From: Chlamydiota bacterium
GTDB taxonomy: Bacteria; Chlamydiota; Chlamydiia; Chlamydiales; Parachlamydiaceae
NCBI GenBank assembly: GCA_013287145.1
Contig: JABDEI010000009.1
Coordinates: 1-37,179, forward strand
Direction of reading: 5' to 3'
DNA length: 37,179 nt
The notes beneath the pieces are model-generated. The model saw nothing but the letters and a program-made list of their open reading frames with translations. It did not search any database and had not been told where the DNA came from. Shown here in pieces: positions 1 through 8,083 of the stretch (position 1 is its first letter; each line of letters starts with the position of its first letter). A program made the translations under genes and the position numbers.

Positions 1-1535
1 ACAGCCTCTGGAGGAGTAGTAAGCTCCGTGAATTTTTTCCCTAAAAGGTGTGTAGCCACCAACCAAAGCCCAATGATGCCTAAGAGAAAAGCAGCAACAT
101 AGGGGGCACTGGCGGTAATCGACGATAAGCTAAGAAGCAAAGTTTGATGCACCAACGAACCTCCCGACTTGCCCATGCGCGAGCAGACCCCATCGATGAC
201 GGCTTTACCCTTGATCTGGCTTTCTGCATTGAGAGGAACAAAAGCCATTTCTTTGGTCGCATCGAAGACAGAATATTTCGCTCCCCGGCTTAAAATATTT
301 TGCGCCGAACCAAAGAATACCACAAGGGTAAGTGGAGCTGTTCCTAGGATGGCAAGAGCGGCATCGGATTGATACTCTTTAAGGAAGAAAAAGCCGAAAA
401 AACCGATGCTGGTAATAAAAATTATCGCCGGAGTCAGCATAGCGGTAAAGGTCCAGCCGCATTTGCGAATACTATTTCCGGAGATAAGAAGGGCGGCTAA
501 AGTGGCTATAATGCCGGTGATAGTGGCGACTTCGCTCATATAAAAATTAAAGGCGCTAGGAGTGGGGTAGAGTTCTTTCACTTGATGCTTCCATACCACT
601 TCGACGAGATTGATGACGAGGTTATAAGAAACGACAATAAGAGCGAGGCAGATAAGATACTTTGATCGAAAAAGGAAAGCGATGCTAGCGCGCATAGAGA
701 GCTTGCCTTTGACTTTGCCGGCAGCTTCATGAGTTTCCCCTTGGGATGCATTGTCGTTATAAAGTGAATCTGTTAAGACTCTTGTGTTCAACCAACGAAA
801 AACGGCGATGATTCCAACGCCTACGACAATGATCAACGAAACGAGCATGATCATCGACTGTTCCCAGGCATCAGAACCGAAAGGCAAACTTGGATTATAA
901 GCCAGGCAGCAGAAGAAAGCAGAGAGTTGTCCGGCAGCAACTCCAGAAAGGTTTGCTCCGATGCCGAATAGTCCATAAAAACGCTTAGCTTCTCCTATGC
1001 GAGTAATTTGATTGGCAAAACCCCAAAATAGGAGCGATAAAATCACGCTGCTCCAAAGCTCTGCCATGACGTAGAAGCTCGTAAAAGTCCAGTTGCGAAA
1101 GAGAGCGATAGGGCCTTTCCAGCCCGTGGCTAAATAAGCTTGAAGAGCATCGGCAGTGGCATGAGGATGAAGGAGATCGCGAGCCGGGTATAGTATGAAA
1201 GTAAAAATAGCAAAAAAAGCTAAAAAGATGGAAAGCATAAGATAAAACACTGTTTCACGGGCGAAGCGATTGGAAAGCCGAGTAAAAATAAAGGTCATCA
1301 AAATAGCGGAAGGAAACATCACCCAGACTTTGATAAAGGGAATCACTTCAGCCCCGGAAGACTTTGCCGTGACGACCAGAGTATCTTTCATGGTGCGCAA
1401 GATATTATAATCTAATGACACCAGGAAGAATAAGGCAAGCATTGGAAGCAGCTTTTTTAACTCATGCTGATGAACAGGCCAAAAAAAAGCTCTCCAGCGG
1501 CTAAATTCGTCATTACGCATGATAGAGTCTGACAT
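1..1535 (-). CDS. NTT-family nucleotide (ATP/ADP) translocase, 3' end beyond window
   Basis: Reading the minus strand from the ATG at 1535 gives an open frame of about 511 codons that runs off the window's left edge with no stop, so the C-terminus is missing. The product is very hydrophobic with roughly eleven to twelve membrane segments. It starts MSDSIMRNDEFSRWRAFFWP and continues with LKKLLPMLALFFLVSLDYNI and LRTMKDTLVVTAKSSGAEV, the usual opening of the plastid/chlamydial/rickettsial NTT (Tlc) family. Family members exchange host ATP for ADP across the inner membrane or import other nucleotides; which substrate applies here cannot be read from sequence alone. Family length is about 500-560 residues, so little is missing. 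The gene lies downstream of pgk on the same strand, but a terminator-like hairpin sits 30 nt before its start codon. Confidence 0.9.
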   Translation of the reverse strand, partial: MSDSIMRNDEFSRWRAFFWPVHQHELKKLLPMLALFFLVSLDYNILRTMKDTLVVTAKSSGAEVIPFIKVWVMFPSAILMTFIFTRLSNRFARETVFYLMLSIFLAFFAIFTFILYPARDLLHPHATADALQAYLATGWKGPIALFRNWTFTSFYVMAELWSSVILSLLFWGFANQITRIGEAKRFYGLFGIGANLSGVAAGQLSAFFCCLAYNPSLPFGSDAWEQSMIMLVSLIIVVGVGIIAVFRWLNTRVLTDSLYNDNASQGETHEAAGKVKGKLSMRASIAFLFRSKYLICLALIVVSYNLVINLVEVVWKHQVKELYPTPSAFNFYMSEVATITGIIATLAALLISGNSIRKCGWTFTAMLTPAIIFITSIGFFGFFFLKEYQSDAALAILGTAPLTLVVFFGSAQNILSRGAKYSVFDATKEMAFVPLNAESQIKGKAVIDGVCSRMGKSGGSLVHQTLLLSLSSITASAPYVAAFLLGIIGLWLVATHLLGKKFTELTTPPEA

Positions 1536-1565
1536 GCAAAACCTTTAAGTTAAGGAAAATTAAAG

Positions 1566-1593
1566 ATAAAAAAAAACTCCCTCTAGGGGAGTT
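1566..1593 (-). terminator. Intrinsic terminator upstream of the translocase gene
   Basis: On the minus strand a perfect 7-bp stem (AACTCCC / GGGAGTT, 5-nt loop, 1575-1593) is followed by an uninterrupted run of T (the A run 1568-1576 on plus). It lies after pgk and 30 nt before the translocase ATG. It could end pgk transcription, end a short RNA, or act as an attenuator in the translocase leader. Confidence 0.75.
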
Positions 1594-1785
1594 ATTCAAC
1601 GAATAGCTTTGGAAAAATTTTAAAAAAAAGGGTGGTGCAGTAATAAATTCGGTCGCAAGTTGAGATATAAGATCGGACATACGCCTCAAACTTTGTCTCC
1701 TAGGTTCAAAGATGTTGTCTCAGGCTAATGCCGTACGAATCGCTAAGTTTTTTTTAGTACGATTCAACAAATCATCTCTAAAATC
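1594..1785 (-). other. Translocase leader or small-RNA candidate region
   Basis: The 311-base gap between the translocase and pgk holds no credible ORF. Between the predicted start (~1785) and the terminator (1566-1593) the minus strand contains a short CTTTG...CAAAG hairpin and other weak pairings. No known RNA family (6S, tmRNA, SRP, RNase P) was recognised. It may be a 5' leader with an attenuator or an independent RNA of about 220 nt. Confidence 0.3.
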
Positions 1786-1791
1786 CCAGAT

Positions 1792-1820
1792 AATATAACA
1801 AACGCATGAAATTTTCGCAA
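1792..1820 (-). promoter_or_regulatory. Candidate sigma66/sigma70-type promoter (minus strand)
   Basis: On the minus strand TTGCGA (1815-1820) and TATATT (1792-1797) are separated by exactly 17 bp. Predicted start is near 1785, just after the pgk stop. Transcription would cover about 220 nt before reaching the terminator at 1566-1593. The -35 match is moderate, so this is a prediction. Confidence 0.45.
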
Positions 1821-1846
1821 TAACTTCTTTTGTAAATCTCCTTAGT

Positions 1847-3049
1847 CTATTTGTCCGATAAGGCTTCAATACCGGGCAAAGTTCCATATTCGATATATTC
1901 TAAGGCAGCTCCTCCTCCCGTAGAAAGATGCGTGATGCGACCGGCAACGCCTGCAGATTCCACTGCTGCGATCGAATCGCCGCCGCCTACTATCGTAGTA
2001 GCAGAAAGACCTGCTAATACTTCGGCAATGGCAATAGTCCCTTTTGCAAAAGGTTCAATCTCAAAAACACCTAAGGGTCCATTCCATAAGACTGTGGCAG
2101 CGTCTTGCAAAAGATGTGTGTAGCGTTTAATGGTTTTTGGACCTATATCGACGCCTTGGAACCCTGTTGGAATACCTGTGGTGGCATCAACGACTTGAAC
2201 TTGAGCATCTTTAGCAAGTTTATCAGCCGCAACGGTATCCTCCGGCAACAATAAATTAAAATGCGATCGGCGGGATTCTTCAAGAATTTCTTGCGCTTGT
2301 TTTAGGAGATCATCTTCATGAATGGAATCGCCAATTTCGAAACCTTGTGCTTTAAAAAACGTATAGGCCATGCCTCCGCCAATAAGCAAGGCATCGGCTT
2401 TTTTCATTAATGTCTTAAGAACTCCCAGCTTAGTAGATATTTTCGCACCGCCAATAATGGCATAAAAAGGTCTTTTAGGCTGCAAGAGGGTGTCCCCTAG
2501 GAACTGAATCTCTTTTTCCAATAAAAAGCCTGCTGCAGCCTGATGAGGAAAATATTTAGCAATCTCGGCCGTGGAGGCATGAGCGCGGTGAGCTGTGCCA
2601 AAGGCATCATTGACATAGAGATCGCCTAAACCAGCTAACTTCTTAGCAAAGGAAGGATCATCTTCAGGATGCTCTTCACCACGGTGAAACCGCAAGTTTT
2701 CGAGCATCAGCACCTGGCCTGGCTTTAGGATTTTGGCGAGCTGTTCAACCTCAGGTCCAATGCAGTCTGAAGCCATGATCACTTCTTTGCCTAACAATTC
2801 AGACAATCTTTTTGCACAAGGCGCCAGTGAAAACTCCGGTGTTCTTTTTTCCTTTGGGCGGCCAAGGTGGCTCATCAAAATTGCCGCTCCCCCATGATCC
2901 AGAACGTAATTAATTGAAGGCAGCGACGCGCGGATGCGCATATCATCGGTGATATTGCCGTTTTTATCTAAGGGGACGTTAAAGTCGACACGCATAAGAA
3001 CTTTTTTGCCGAAGAGATCGAGATCTTTGAGGGAAAGCTTTTGTTTCAT
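1847..3049 (-). CDS. pgk: Phosphoglycerate kinase
   Basis: The 400-residue product has the full family length. It converts 1,3-bisphosphoglycerate and ADP to 3-phosphoglycerate and ATP in cytosolic glycolysis, and runs in reverse for gluconeogenesis. The N-terminal substrate-binding signature VDFNVPLDKNG is at about residues 22-32, the middle has LMSHLGRPK and ENLRFHRGEE, and the C-terminal nucleotide-binding loop GGGDS is at 355-359 followed by STGGGA at 376-381. The ATG at 3049 is preceded by AAGGTG five bases upstream. A well-formed promoter lies 45-73 bp upstream. The neighbour on the left is the translocase (same strand); upstream is a long palindromic region. Confidence 0.98.
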   Translation of the reverse strand: MKQKLSLKDLDLFGKKVLMRVDFNVPLDKNGNITDDMRIRASLPSINYVLDHGGAAILMSHLGRPKEKRTPEFSLAPCAKRLSELLGKEVIMASDCIGPEVEQLAKILKPGQVLMLENLRFHRGEEHPEDDPSFAKKLAGLGDLYVNDAFGTAHRAHASTAEIAKYFPHQAAAGFLLEKEIQFLGDTLLQPKRPFYAIIGGAKISTKLGVLKTLMKKADALLIGGGMAYTFFKAQGFEIGDSIHEDDLLKQAQEILEESRRSHFNLLLPEDTVAADKLAKDAQVQVVDATTGIPTGFQGVDIGPKTIKRYTHLLQDAATVLWNGPLGVFEIEPFAKGTIAIAEVLAGLSATTIVGGGDSIAAVESAGVAGRITHLSTGGGAALEYIEYGTLPGIEALSDK

Positions 3050-3093
3050 AGAAGCACCTTGCGAATGAAGGATGAAAGAAACACTGCTGTTTT

Positions 3094-3122
3094 GTCATAA
3101 TCGATTATTGATCGTGAGTCAA
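3094..3122 (-). promoter_or_regulatory. Promoter of pgk
   Basis: Minus-strand TTGACT (3117-3122) and TATGAC (3094-3099) are separated by 17 bp. The predicted start near 3087 gives a leader of about 38 nt to the pgk ATG. The long palindrome (3142-3772) lies immediately upstream, so pgk is expressed independently of it. Confidence 0.65.
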
Positions 3123-3141
3123 GAAAGAAATGCTAAACGCT

Positions 3142-3772
3142 AAACGCTAAATGCTAAATGATGAACTGAAAAAAAAACGGTAGTCAGTAGCCAGTAGAAA
3201 GTCAGGAAGTCAGGAAGTCAGAATCCAGAATCCAGAATTCAGAATGAGCGGCAGAGAACAGAATTCGGTAGCCAGTAGGAAGTCAGAATCCAGAATCCAG
3301 AATTCAGAATGAAGCCAGGAAGCCAGTAGGCTCTTATCGCATAAATCTATTCCCCATTCGGGGAATGCGTTGGTAGCCTCGGGTTTTCAACCCGAGGTGT
3401 ATCGCAAAAAAAGAGTTGCGTCTCGTTAGAGCCGCAAGATATGCGCTGAGAAAAAAACATTCGGTTTCGACTCATTTTCTTGTGACCCTACGGGGCACAA
3501 TGCCCTTTTGCATATACCTCGGGTTGAAACCCGAGGCTACCAACGCATTCCCCGAATGGGGAATAGATTTATGCGGTAACGCGTCCTTCTGGATTCTGAC
3601 TTCCTGACTTCATTCTGAATTTTGTCTTCTGCCGCTCATTCTGAATTCTGGATTCTGGATTCTGGATTCTGACTTCCTGACTTCCTGACTTTCTGACTTT
3701 CTGACTTTCTACTGGCTACCGACTACTGACTACCGTGTTTTTTTCAGTTCATCATTTAGCATTTAGCGTTTT
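3142..3772. repeat. Long nested palindrome between the LysM gene and pgk
   Basis: Two arms of roughly 265-270 nt are near reverse complements around a central ~95-nt loop (about 3412-3506). The outer ends carry AACGCTAAATGCTAAATG and its complement. The middle of each arm carries degenerate tandem 7-8-mers of the AGTCAGGA / AATCCAGA type. The inner part of each arm contains its own hairpins, ATTCCCC...GGGGAAT and CCTCGGGTT...AACCCGAGG. The right end touches the stop codon of the LysM gene (3774). Arms differ in tandem-unit number. No transposase and no credible ORF is inside. Confidence 0.9.
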
Positions 3773-3773
3773 C

Positions 3774-5087
3774 TTACAGCGGCAGCTTCAGCGTGGTTCC
3801 CGGTTTTAAAAAATCCGAGTTGAGTTGGTTATATTTTTTGACTATTTCGACATCGATATTAAAGCGGCGGGATATTTTCCAAAGAGAATCTCCCTCTTGG
3901 ACGACATAGAGTCTTTCTTTTTTACGGGGCATATTTTGAGCAATTTTATTTGGGGGACGCTGATTTAAGGATTGCTTGACTAAAGCCTGGGGCGCCGGCT
4001 TGGTTATGTTGACAGGGGCTGCTTTAAAGACATTTACAGGCGGCTGCTTAATAAGAGTGTTTTGGGGAACAAAGCGTTTCAAAGCAGCATGATGCTGGAA
4101 TTTTTCTGGGCTAGGCTCTCCGGCATACTCATAAAGGCGATTAGAAGCCATCTTCCAGACAGCATCGCTTCTAGGACTTGTTAATAATTCAGTAGCAAAT
4201 TTTTGCGCTTCGGGAGATTTTTCAGACAGTACTTTTAATATCATCAACACATGTTCATCATCAATTTTTTTTGCAGCAAATTCAGGATCAATTTTTAATA
4301 AGAGGGATGCTGCAGCTTTGGAACCCGTTTGAATGTAGTCTAAAAGAAACCTTTGCCGCCGGGCAGAGGAAAGATCATTTGAAATGCGCTGTTGTTCGAC
4401 AAAAGCCGAAAGAGTGTGCCACTCTCCATCTTTCAATACATTTAGCAGCTGTTGTTTATCGACGCTTATTTCCGATCGATTAAATAATGTTTCCACCGCG
4501 AGGAACTCAGGCGTCAAAAAAAAGGCATCGTAGAGAGAAGTCTCTGGTTCTCCTTGATGGTGTTTAAGGGTCAAAAAGAGTCCTTTGCTCGTCAGCGGCC
4601 ATCGCTCTGTATCGACAAATTGCATGACAAGTTGGTAATGTTGATCTGATAAACCCGGGTAGACAATAATTTCTGCAGGTTTGCCATCTTGCATTACTCC
4701 AAAGGCAATGGGACGCTGCTGCTCGCTTAAGGGCAGACCTTGCAACGCCCTTGACAAATCAAAATGATGAAACGCTACTAGACATCCCAAGGCTAGATCG
4801 CGCTGAGTGTATCCATTTTCCACTAATTGAGTATGTGCTAACTTTGCGAGAAGCTGTTCTTTAGATAGTGCTTTGAAGCTTATGATGATTTCGCTATTGG
4901 TGCGGTCTATAGCCAAAGGAACTTGCTGCTCTCGTTTTTCCGCCGGTTTAGATTCAAAATAGGGCGTAGGAGGACGTTCACTTACGATCCAATAGAAGAA
5001 AAAACAGATTAAAACAATATTAAATGCGCCGCTGACAATTAAGGCGCGCGAAAGACGTTTGACTTGGTCTAGATGCGGATTTTGCAT
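3774..5087 (-). CDS. Membrane-anchored protein with C-terminal LysM domain
   Basis: The 437-residue product has a short N-terminal cytoplasmic segment, one membrane helix at about residues 13-34 (ALIVSGAFNIVLICFFFYWI), a long region of unrecognised helical sequence, a Lys/Pro/Gln-rich linker at about 345-390, and a LysM domain at about 392-437 (YVVQEGDSLWKISRRFN). LysM domains bind N-acetylglucosamine-containing glycans, so a peptidoglycan-associated role in the periplasm is inferred. The start is three bases after the pckG stop with no separate ribosome site, which suggests translational coupling at the end of the SNF2-mreB-pckG run. The association with mreB upstream fits a cell-wall or division role, but the function is not known. 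Confidence 0.85.
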   Translation of the reverse strand: MQNPHLDQVKRLSRALIVSGAFNIVLICFFFYWIVSERPPTPYFESKPAEKREQQVPLAIDRTNSEIIISFKALSKEQLLAKLAHTQLVENGYTQRDLALGCLVAFHHFDLSRALQGLPLSEQQRPIAFGVMQDGKPAEIIVYPGLSDQHYQLVMQFVDTERWPLTSKGLFLTLKHHQGEPETSLYDAFFLTPEFLAVETLFNRSEISVDKQQLLNVLKDGEWHTLSAFVEQQRISNDLSSARRQRFLLDYIQTGSKAAASLLLKIDPEFAAKKIDDEHVLMILKVLSEKSPEAQKFATELLTSPRSDAVWKMASNRLYEYAGEPSPEKFQHHAALKRFVPQNTLIKQPPVNVFKAAPVNITKPAPQALVKQSLNQRPPNKIAQNMPRKKERLYVVQEGDSLWKISRRFNIDVEIVKKYNQLNSDFLKPGTTLKLPL

Positions 5088-5090
5088 TGT

Positions 5091-6902
5091 TTATGTTTCG
5101 AGCCTATCTTGAAGCGCTTTTAGTTCTTGTGAAATGCCTTCAGGCAATTTAGAGCCAAAAAGAGTGAAATAATTATTTAATTCTTCACACTCATGCCTCC
5201 ACTCCTTTTTGTCGATATGAAACAGCTGCTGCAAAGCTTCCTTGGAGATATTCAAACCCGATACATCCAGAGCACCTTCTGCGGGGACATAGCCTAAAGG
5301 AGTTTTCGTGCCATGATCAATCCCTGATGTTCTCTCAAAAACCCATTTTAAGACGCGGCTGTTTTCACCAAAACCCGGCCAGAGCCATTTGCCTTCAGCA
5401 CTTTTTCTAAACCAATTGACGTAGTAGATGCGGGGCAATTTATCCGCTGAAAATTCTTTTCCCATTTTCAGCCAATGTGCAAAATAATCCCCCATATTGT
5501 ATCCGCAAAAAGGAAGCATCGCAAAAGGATCGTGGCGCAGCTTCCCAAGTTCTCCGGCTGCTGCCGCTGTTGTCTCCGACGATACGCCGGCTCCTAAGAA
5601 TGTGCCATGCTGCCAATTAAACGCTTCAAAGACAAGCGGCACAACAGATGATCGCCTTCCACCAAATAATATCGCCGATATGGGCACGCCTTTGGGGTCT
5701 TCCCAGGCTTTATCGATGACGGGACATTGCGAAGCTTGTGCTGTAAAGCGGGCGTTAGGATGGGCGGCTTTTTCTGATGACTCGGGCGTCCAATCGTGAT
5801 TTTTCCAGTTGATCAGATGTGCAGGCGGCTTCTCAGTCATTCCTTCCCACCAAACATCGCCTTCATCTGTTAAAGCAACATTGGTAAAAATTGCATTGCG
5901 AGATATTGATTGCATGGCATTGGGATTTGACTTCATCGAGGTTCCCGGAGCCACTCCAAAAAAACCTGCTTCCGGATTAATCGCATAAAGCCGTCCATCG
6001 CTGCCGAATTTCATCCAAGCTATATCGTCACCGACAGTTTCGACTTTCCATCCGGGCAGGGTAGGAGTCAACATAGCTAAGTTTGTTTTGCCGCAAGCGC
6101 TTGGAAAGGCCGCTGCAATATACTTTTTTTCTCCCTCCGGGTTAGTAATTCCCAAGATAAGCATATGCTCAGCGAGCCAGCCTTCATCGCGGGCCATCAC
6201 TGAGGCAATACGCAGGGCAAAGCATTTTTTTCCAAGCAAGGCGTTGCCGCCGTAGCCGCTGCCATAGGACCAGATCGTGCGCGTGTCCGGAAAATGAACA
6301 ATATATTTTTCTGTGGCGTTACATGGCCACGCAATGTCTTTTTGGCCTGGCTCTAAAGGCATTCCAACGGAATGAAGGCCGGGAACAAAATCATCTTCTT
6401 TTAAGACATCCAGGACTTTTTTTCCCATGCGAGTCATGAGTCGCATGTTGCAAACAACATAGGGCGAATCGGTAATTTCTACGCCGATATGGGCGATGTT
6501 GGATCCGAGAGGTCCCATGCTATAAGGAATGACATACATGGTTCTGCCACGCATCGAGCCTTGGAAAAGCTTTGTGAGTGTCGCAGTCATCTCCTTGGGA
6601 TCTCTCCAGTGATTTGTAGGGCCGGCATCTTCTTTTTTCTGGGAGCAGATGAATGTGCGATCTTCGACCCTGGCCACGTCCTCCGGGCTTGAACGGCATA
6701 GGTAGCTATTCGGACGGATTTGTTCACTAAGTTTCGTCATCATGCCTGTTTGAAGCATCGTTTGGCACATTAACTCGTATTCTTTTTCAGTGCCGTCGCA
6801 AAGCCAAATTTGACCGGGCTGGCATAAATCCGCTGATTCACGAATCCAGGAAATCAACTTTTGATTTTTTGTCCAAGATTCCAAAGGAATATTAAATTGC
6901 AT
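5091..6902 (-). CDS. pckG: Phosphoenolpyruvate carboxykinase (GTP)
   Basis: The 603-residue product matches the family length. It makes phosphoenolpyruvate and CO2 from oxaloacetate and GTP, the entry to gluconeogenesis. The GTP-type P-loop AFPSACGKT is at about residues 265-273, with the kinase-2 motif GDDIAWM at 291-297. Other conserved stretches are [15 protein letters not shown] and [12 protein letters not shown]. The frame is open to a TTG at 6923, but the ATG at 6902 has GGAGA 11 bases upstream and fits the usual N-terminus, so it is preferred. It follows mreB by 45 nt on the same strand, and the LysM gene follows three bases after its stop. In Chlamydia trachomatis pckG also follows mreB. 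Confidence 0.96.
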   Translation of the reverse strand: MQFNIPLESWTKNQKLISWIRESADLCQPGQIWLCDGTEKEYELMCQTMLQTGMMTKLSEQIRPNSYLCRSSPEDVARVEDRTFICSQKKEDAGPTNHWRDPKEMTATLTKLFQGSMRGRTMYVIPYSMGPLGSNIAHIGVEITDSPYVVCNMRLMTRMGKKVLDVLKEDDFVPGLHSVGMPLEPGQKDIAWPCNATEKYIVHFPDTRTIWSYGSGYGGNALLGKKCFALRIASVMARDEGWLAEHMLILGITNPEGEKKYIAAAFPSACGKTNLAMLTPTLPGWKVETVGDDIAWMKFGSDGRLYAINPEAGFFGVAPGTSMKSNPNAMQSISRNAIFTNVALTDEGDVWWEGMTEKPPAHLINWKNHDWTPESSEKAAHPNARFTAQASQCPVIDKAWEDPKGVPISAILFGGRRSSVVPLVFEAFNWQHGTFLGAGVSSETTAAAAGELGKLRHDPFAMLPFCGYNMGDYFAHWLKMGKEFSADKLPRIYYVNWFRKSAEGKWLWPGFGENSRVLKWVFERTSGIDHGTKTPLGYVPAEGALDVSGLNISKEALQQLFHIDKKEWRHECEELNNYFTLFGSKLPEGISQELKALQDRLET

Positions 6903-6947
6903 AGAAAGTCTGTCTCCAAGCAAGAATTGCTGCTACTAAAGCATGGC

Positions 6948-8039
6948 TTAAAGGGCTTTTCGTCTCTTAAACTTATCAAGATACTCTAAAGCTTTGCCGG
7001 TACCCAAACAGACGGCTAATAGTGGATTTGGCGCTACGATGACAGGAAGGCCCGTTTCCTTAATTAAAGCCTTATCAAGGCCTTTAATCAAAGCTCCTCC
7101 GCCGGCAATGACCATGCCTCTTTCGACAAGGTCGGCAGCTAATTCAGGAGGGCATTTTTCGAGTGTCAGCTTAACGCTTTCGATGATCTGCTGAATCGGT
7201 TCTGCCAGGCATTCCCGTATCTCTACAGAATTGATTCTTTTTGTGACGGGCAAGCCGGCAACTTGATCACGGCCGCGGACTTCCATTTCAAGCTCGTTGC
7301 CGCCAAGAGGATAGGCTGAGCCGATGGTCATTTTGATTTCTTCGGCCGTGCGCGGGCCGATCATCAAATTATACGTTCTGCGCATATAGTTGATGATGCA
7401 TTCGTCAAATTCGTCTCCGGCAATGCGCAACGACCTTGATTCGACAATGCCGCCTAAAGAGATGATGGCGATTTCCGTTGTACCGCCGCCGATATCGATA
7501 ATCATATTGGCCGATGGCTCATGCACGGGCAAATCGACCCCAATAGCTGCTGCCATAGGTTCTTCGATAAGGACGACTTCTTGCGCACCGGCATGCAAAG
7601 CGGAGTCTTCGACGGCGCGCTTTTCCACACCGGTGATACCGGAGGGTACAGCGATCAAAATTTTAGGCCGGAATAAACTTCTTGCCGGAGTCACCCGTTT
7701 TATTAGTGCTTTGAGCATGCCTTCAGCAATCTCAAAGTCGGCGATGACCCCATCTTTCATGGGGCGGACAGCGTGGATCTTGCGAGGGGTTTTACCGAGC
7801 ATAGCCTTAGCCTTGTGTCCGACAGCCAAAACTTCGTTAGTCAAAGAATCCACAGCAACGACGGAGGGTTCAGCTAAGACGATGCCTTTGCCGCGGACAA
7901 AAACGAGTGTATTGGCAGTACCTAAGTCGATGCCGATGTCATTGGAAAACACGCCTCTAAACTTGTTGAGCTGTCCAAAGACCTTGCGATGCATTGCTTG
8001 AAGCATCGCAGAAAATCCAAATGGGGCTTTTTTACTCAT
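6948..8039 (-). CDS. mreB: Rod-shape/division actin homologue MreB
   Basis: The 363-residue product is an actin-fold ATPase that polymerises on the inner membrane. Chlamydiae lack FtsZ, and MreB organises division and septal peptidoglycan synthesis there. Phosphate-1 is [11 protein letters not shown] at residues 34-44, the connect/phosphate-2 region has DIGGGTTE at 182-189, and the adenosine motif [10 protein letters not shown] lies near 315-324. About 30 residues precede the canonical core ([17 protein letters not shown]); such an extended N-terminal amphipathic region has been described for chlamydial MreB and may bind membrane. The ATG has AAAGGT upstream. It sits 44 nt after the SNF2 gene and before pckG, the chlamydial order. 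Confidence 0.97.
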   Translation of the reverse strand: MSKKAPFGFSAMLQAMHRKVFGQLNKFRGVFSNDIGIDLGTANTLVFVRGKGIVLAEPSVVAVDSLTNEVLAVGHKAKAMLGKTPRKIHAVRPMKDGVIADFEIAEGMLKALIKRVTPARSLFRPKILIAVPSGITGVEKRAVEDSALHAGAQEVVLIEEPMAAAIGVDLPVHEPSANMIIDIGGGTTEIAIISLGGIVESRSLRIAGDEFDECIINYMRRTYNLMIGPRTAEEIKMTIGSAYPLGGNELEMEVRGRDQVAGLPVTKRINSVEIRECLAEPIQQIIESVKLTLEKCPPELAADLVERGMVIAGGGALIKGLDKALIKETGLPVIVAPNPLLAVCLGTGKALEYLDKFKRRKAL

Positions 8040-8083
8040 GCTATACCTTTAAAAGAGAATATCATTATTAATTATAAAATTTA

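Noticed and set aside
3416-3607. 63-codon ORF inside the palindrome
   Set aside because: It spans the loop and right arm of the inverted repeat, lacks a ribosome site, and shows no protein-like pattern.
3142-3772. Possible CRISPR array, because of many short direct repeats
   Set aside because: Units are only 7-8 bases with no unique spacers, and the whole region is mirrored as a palindrome.
6903-6923. TTG start for pckG seven codons upstream
   Set aside because: The ATG at 6902 has GGAGA upstream and matches the family N-terminus better.
7390-8001. 203-codon plus-strand ORF
   Set aside because: It is entirely antisense to mreB, whose coding evidence is strong; low-complexity Ser/Thr/Met product typical of an antisense shadow.
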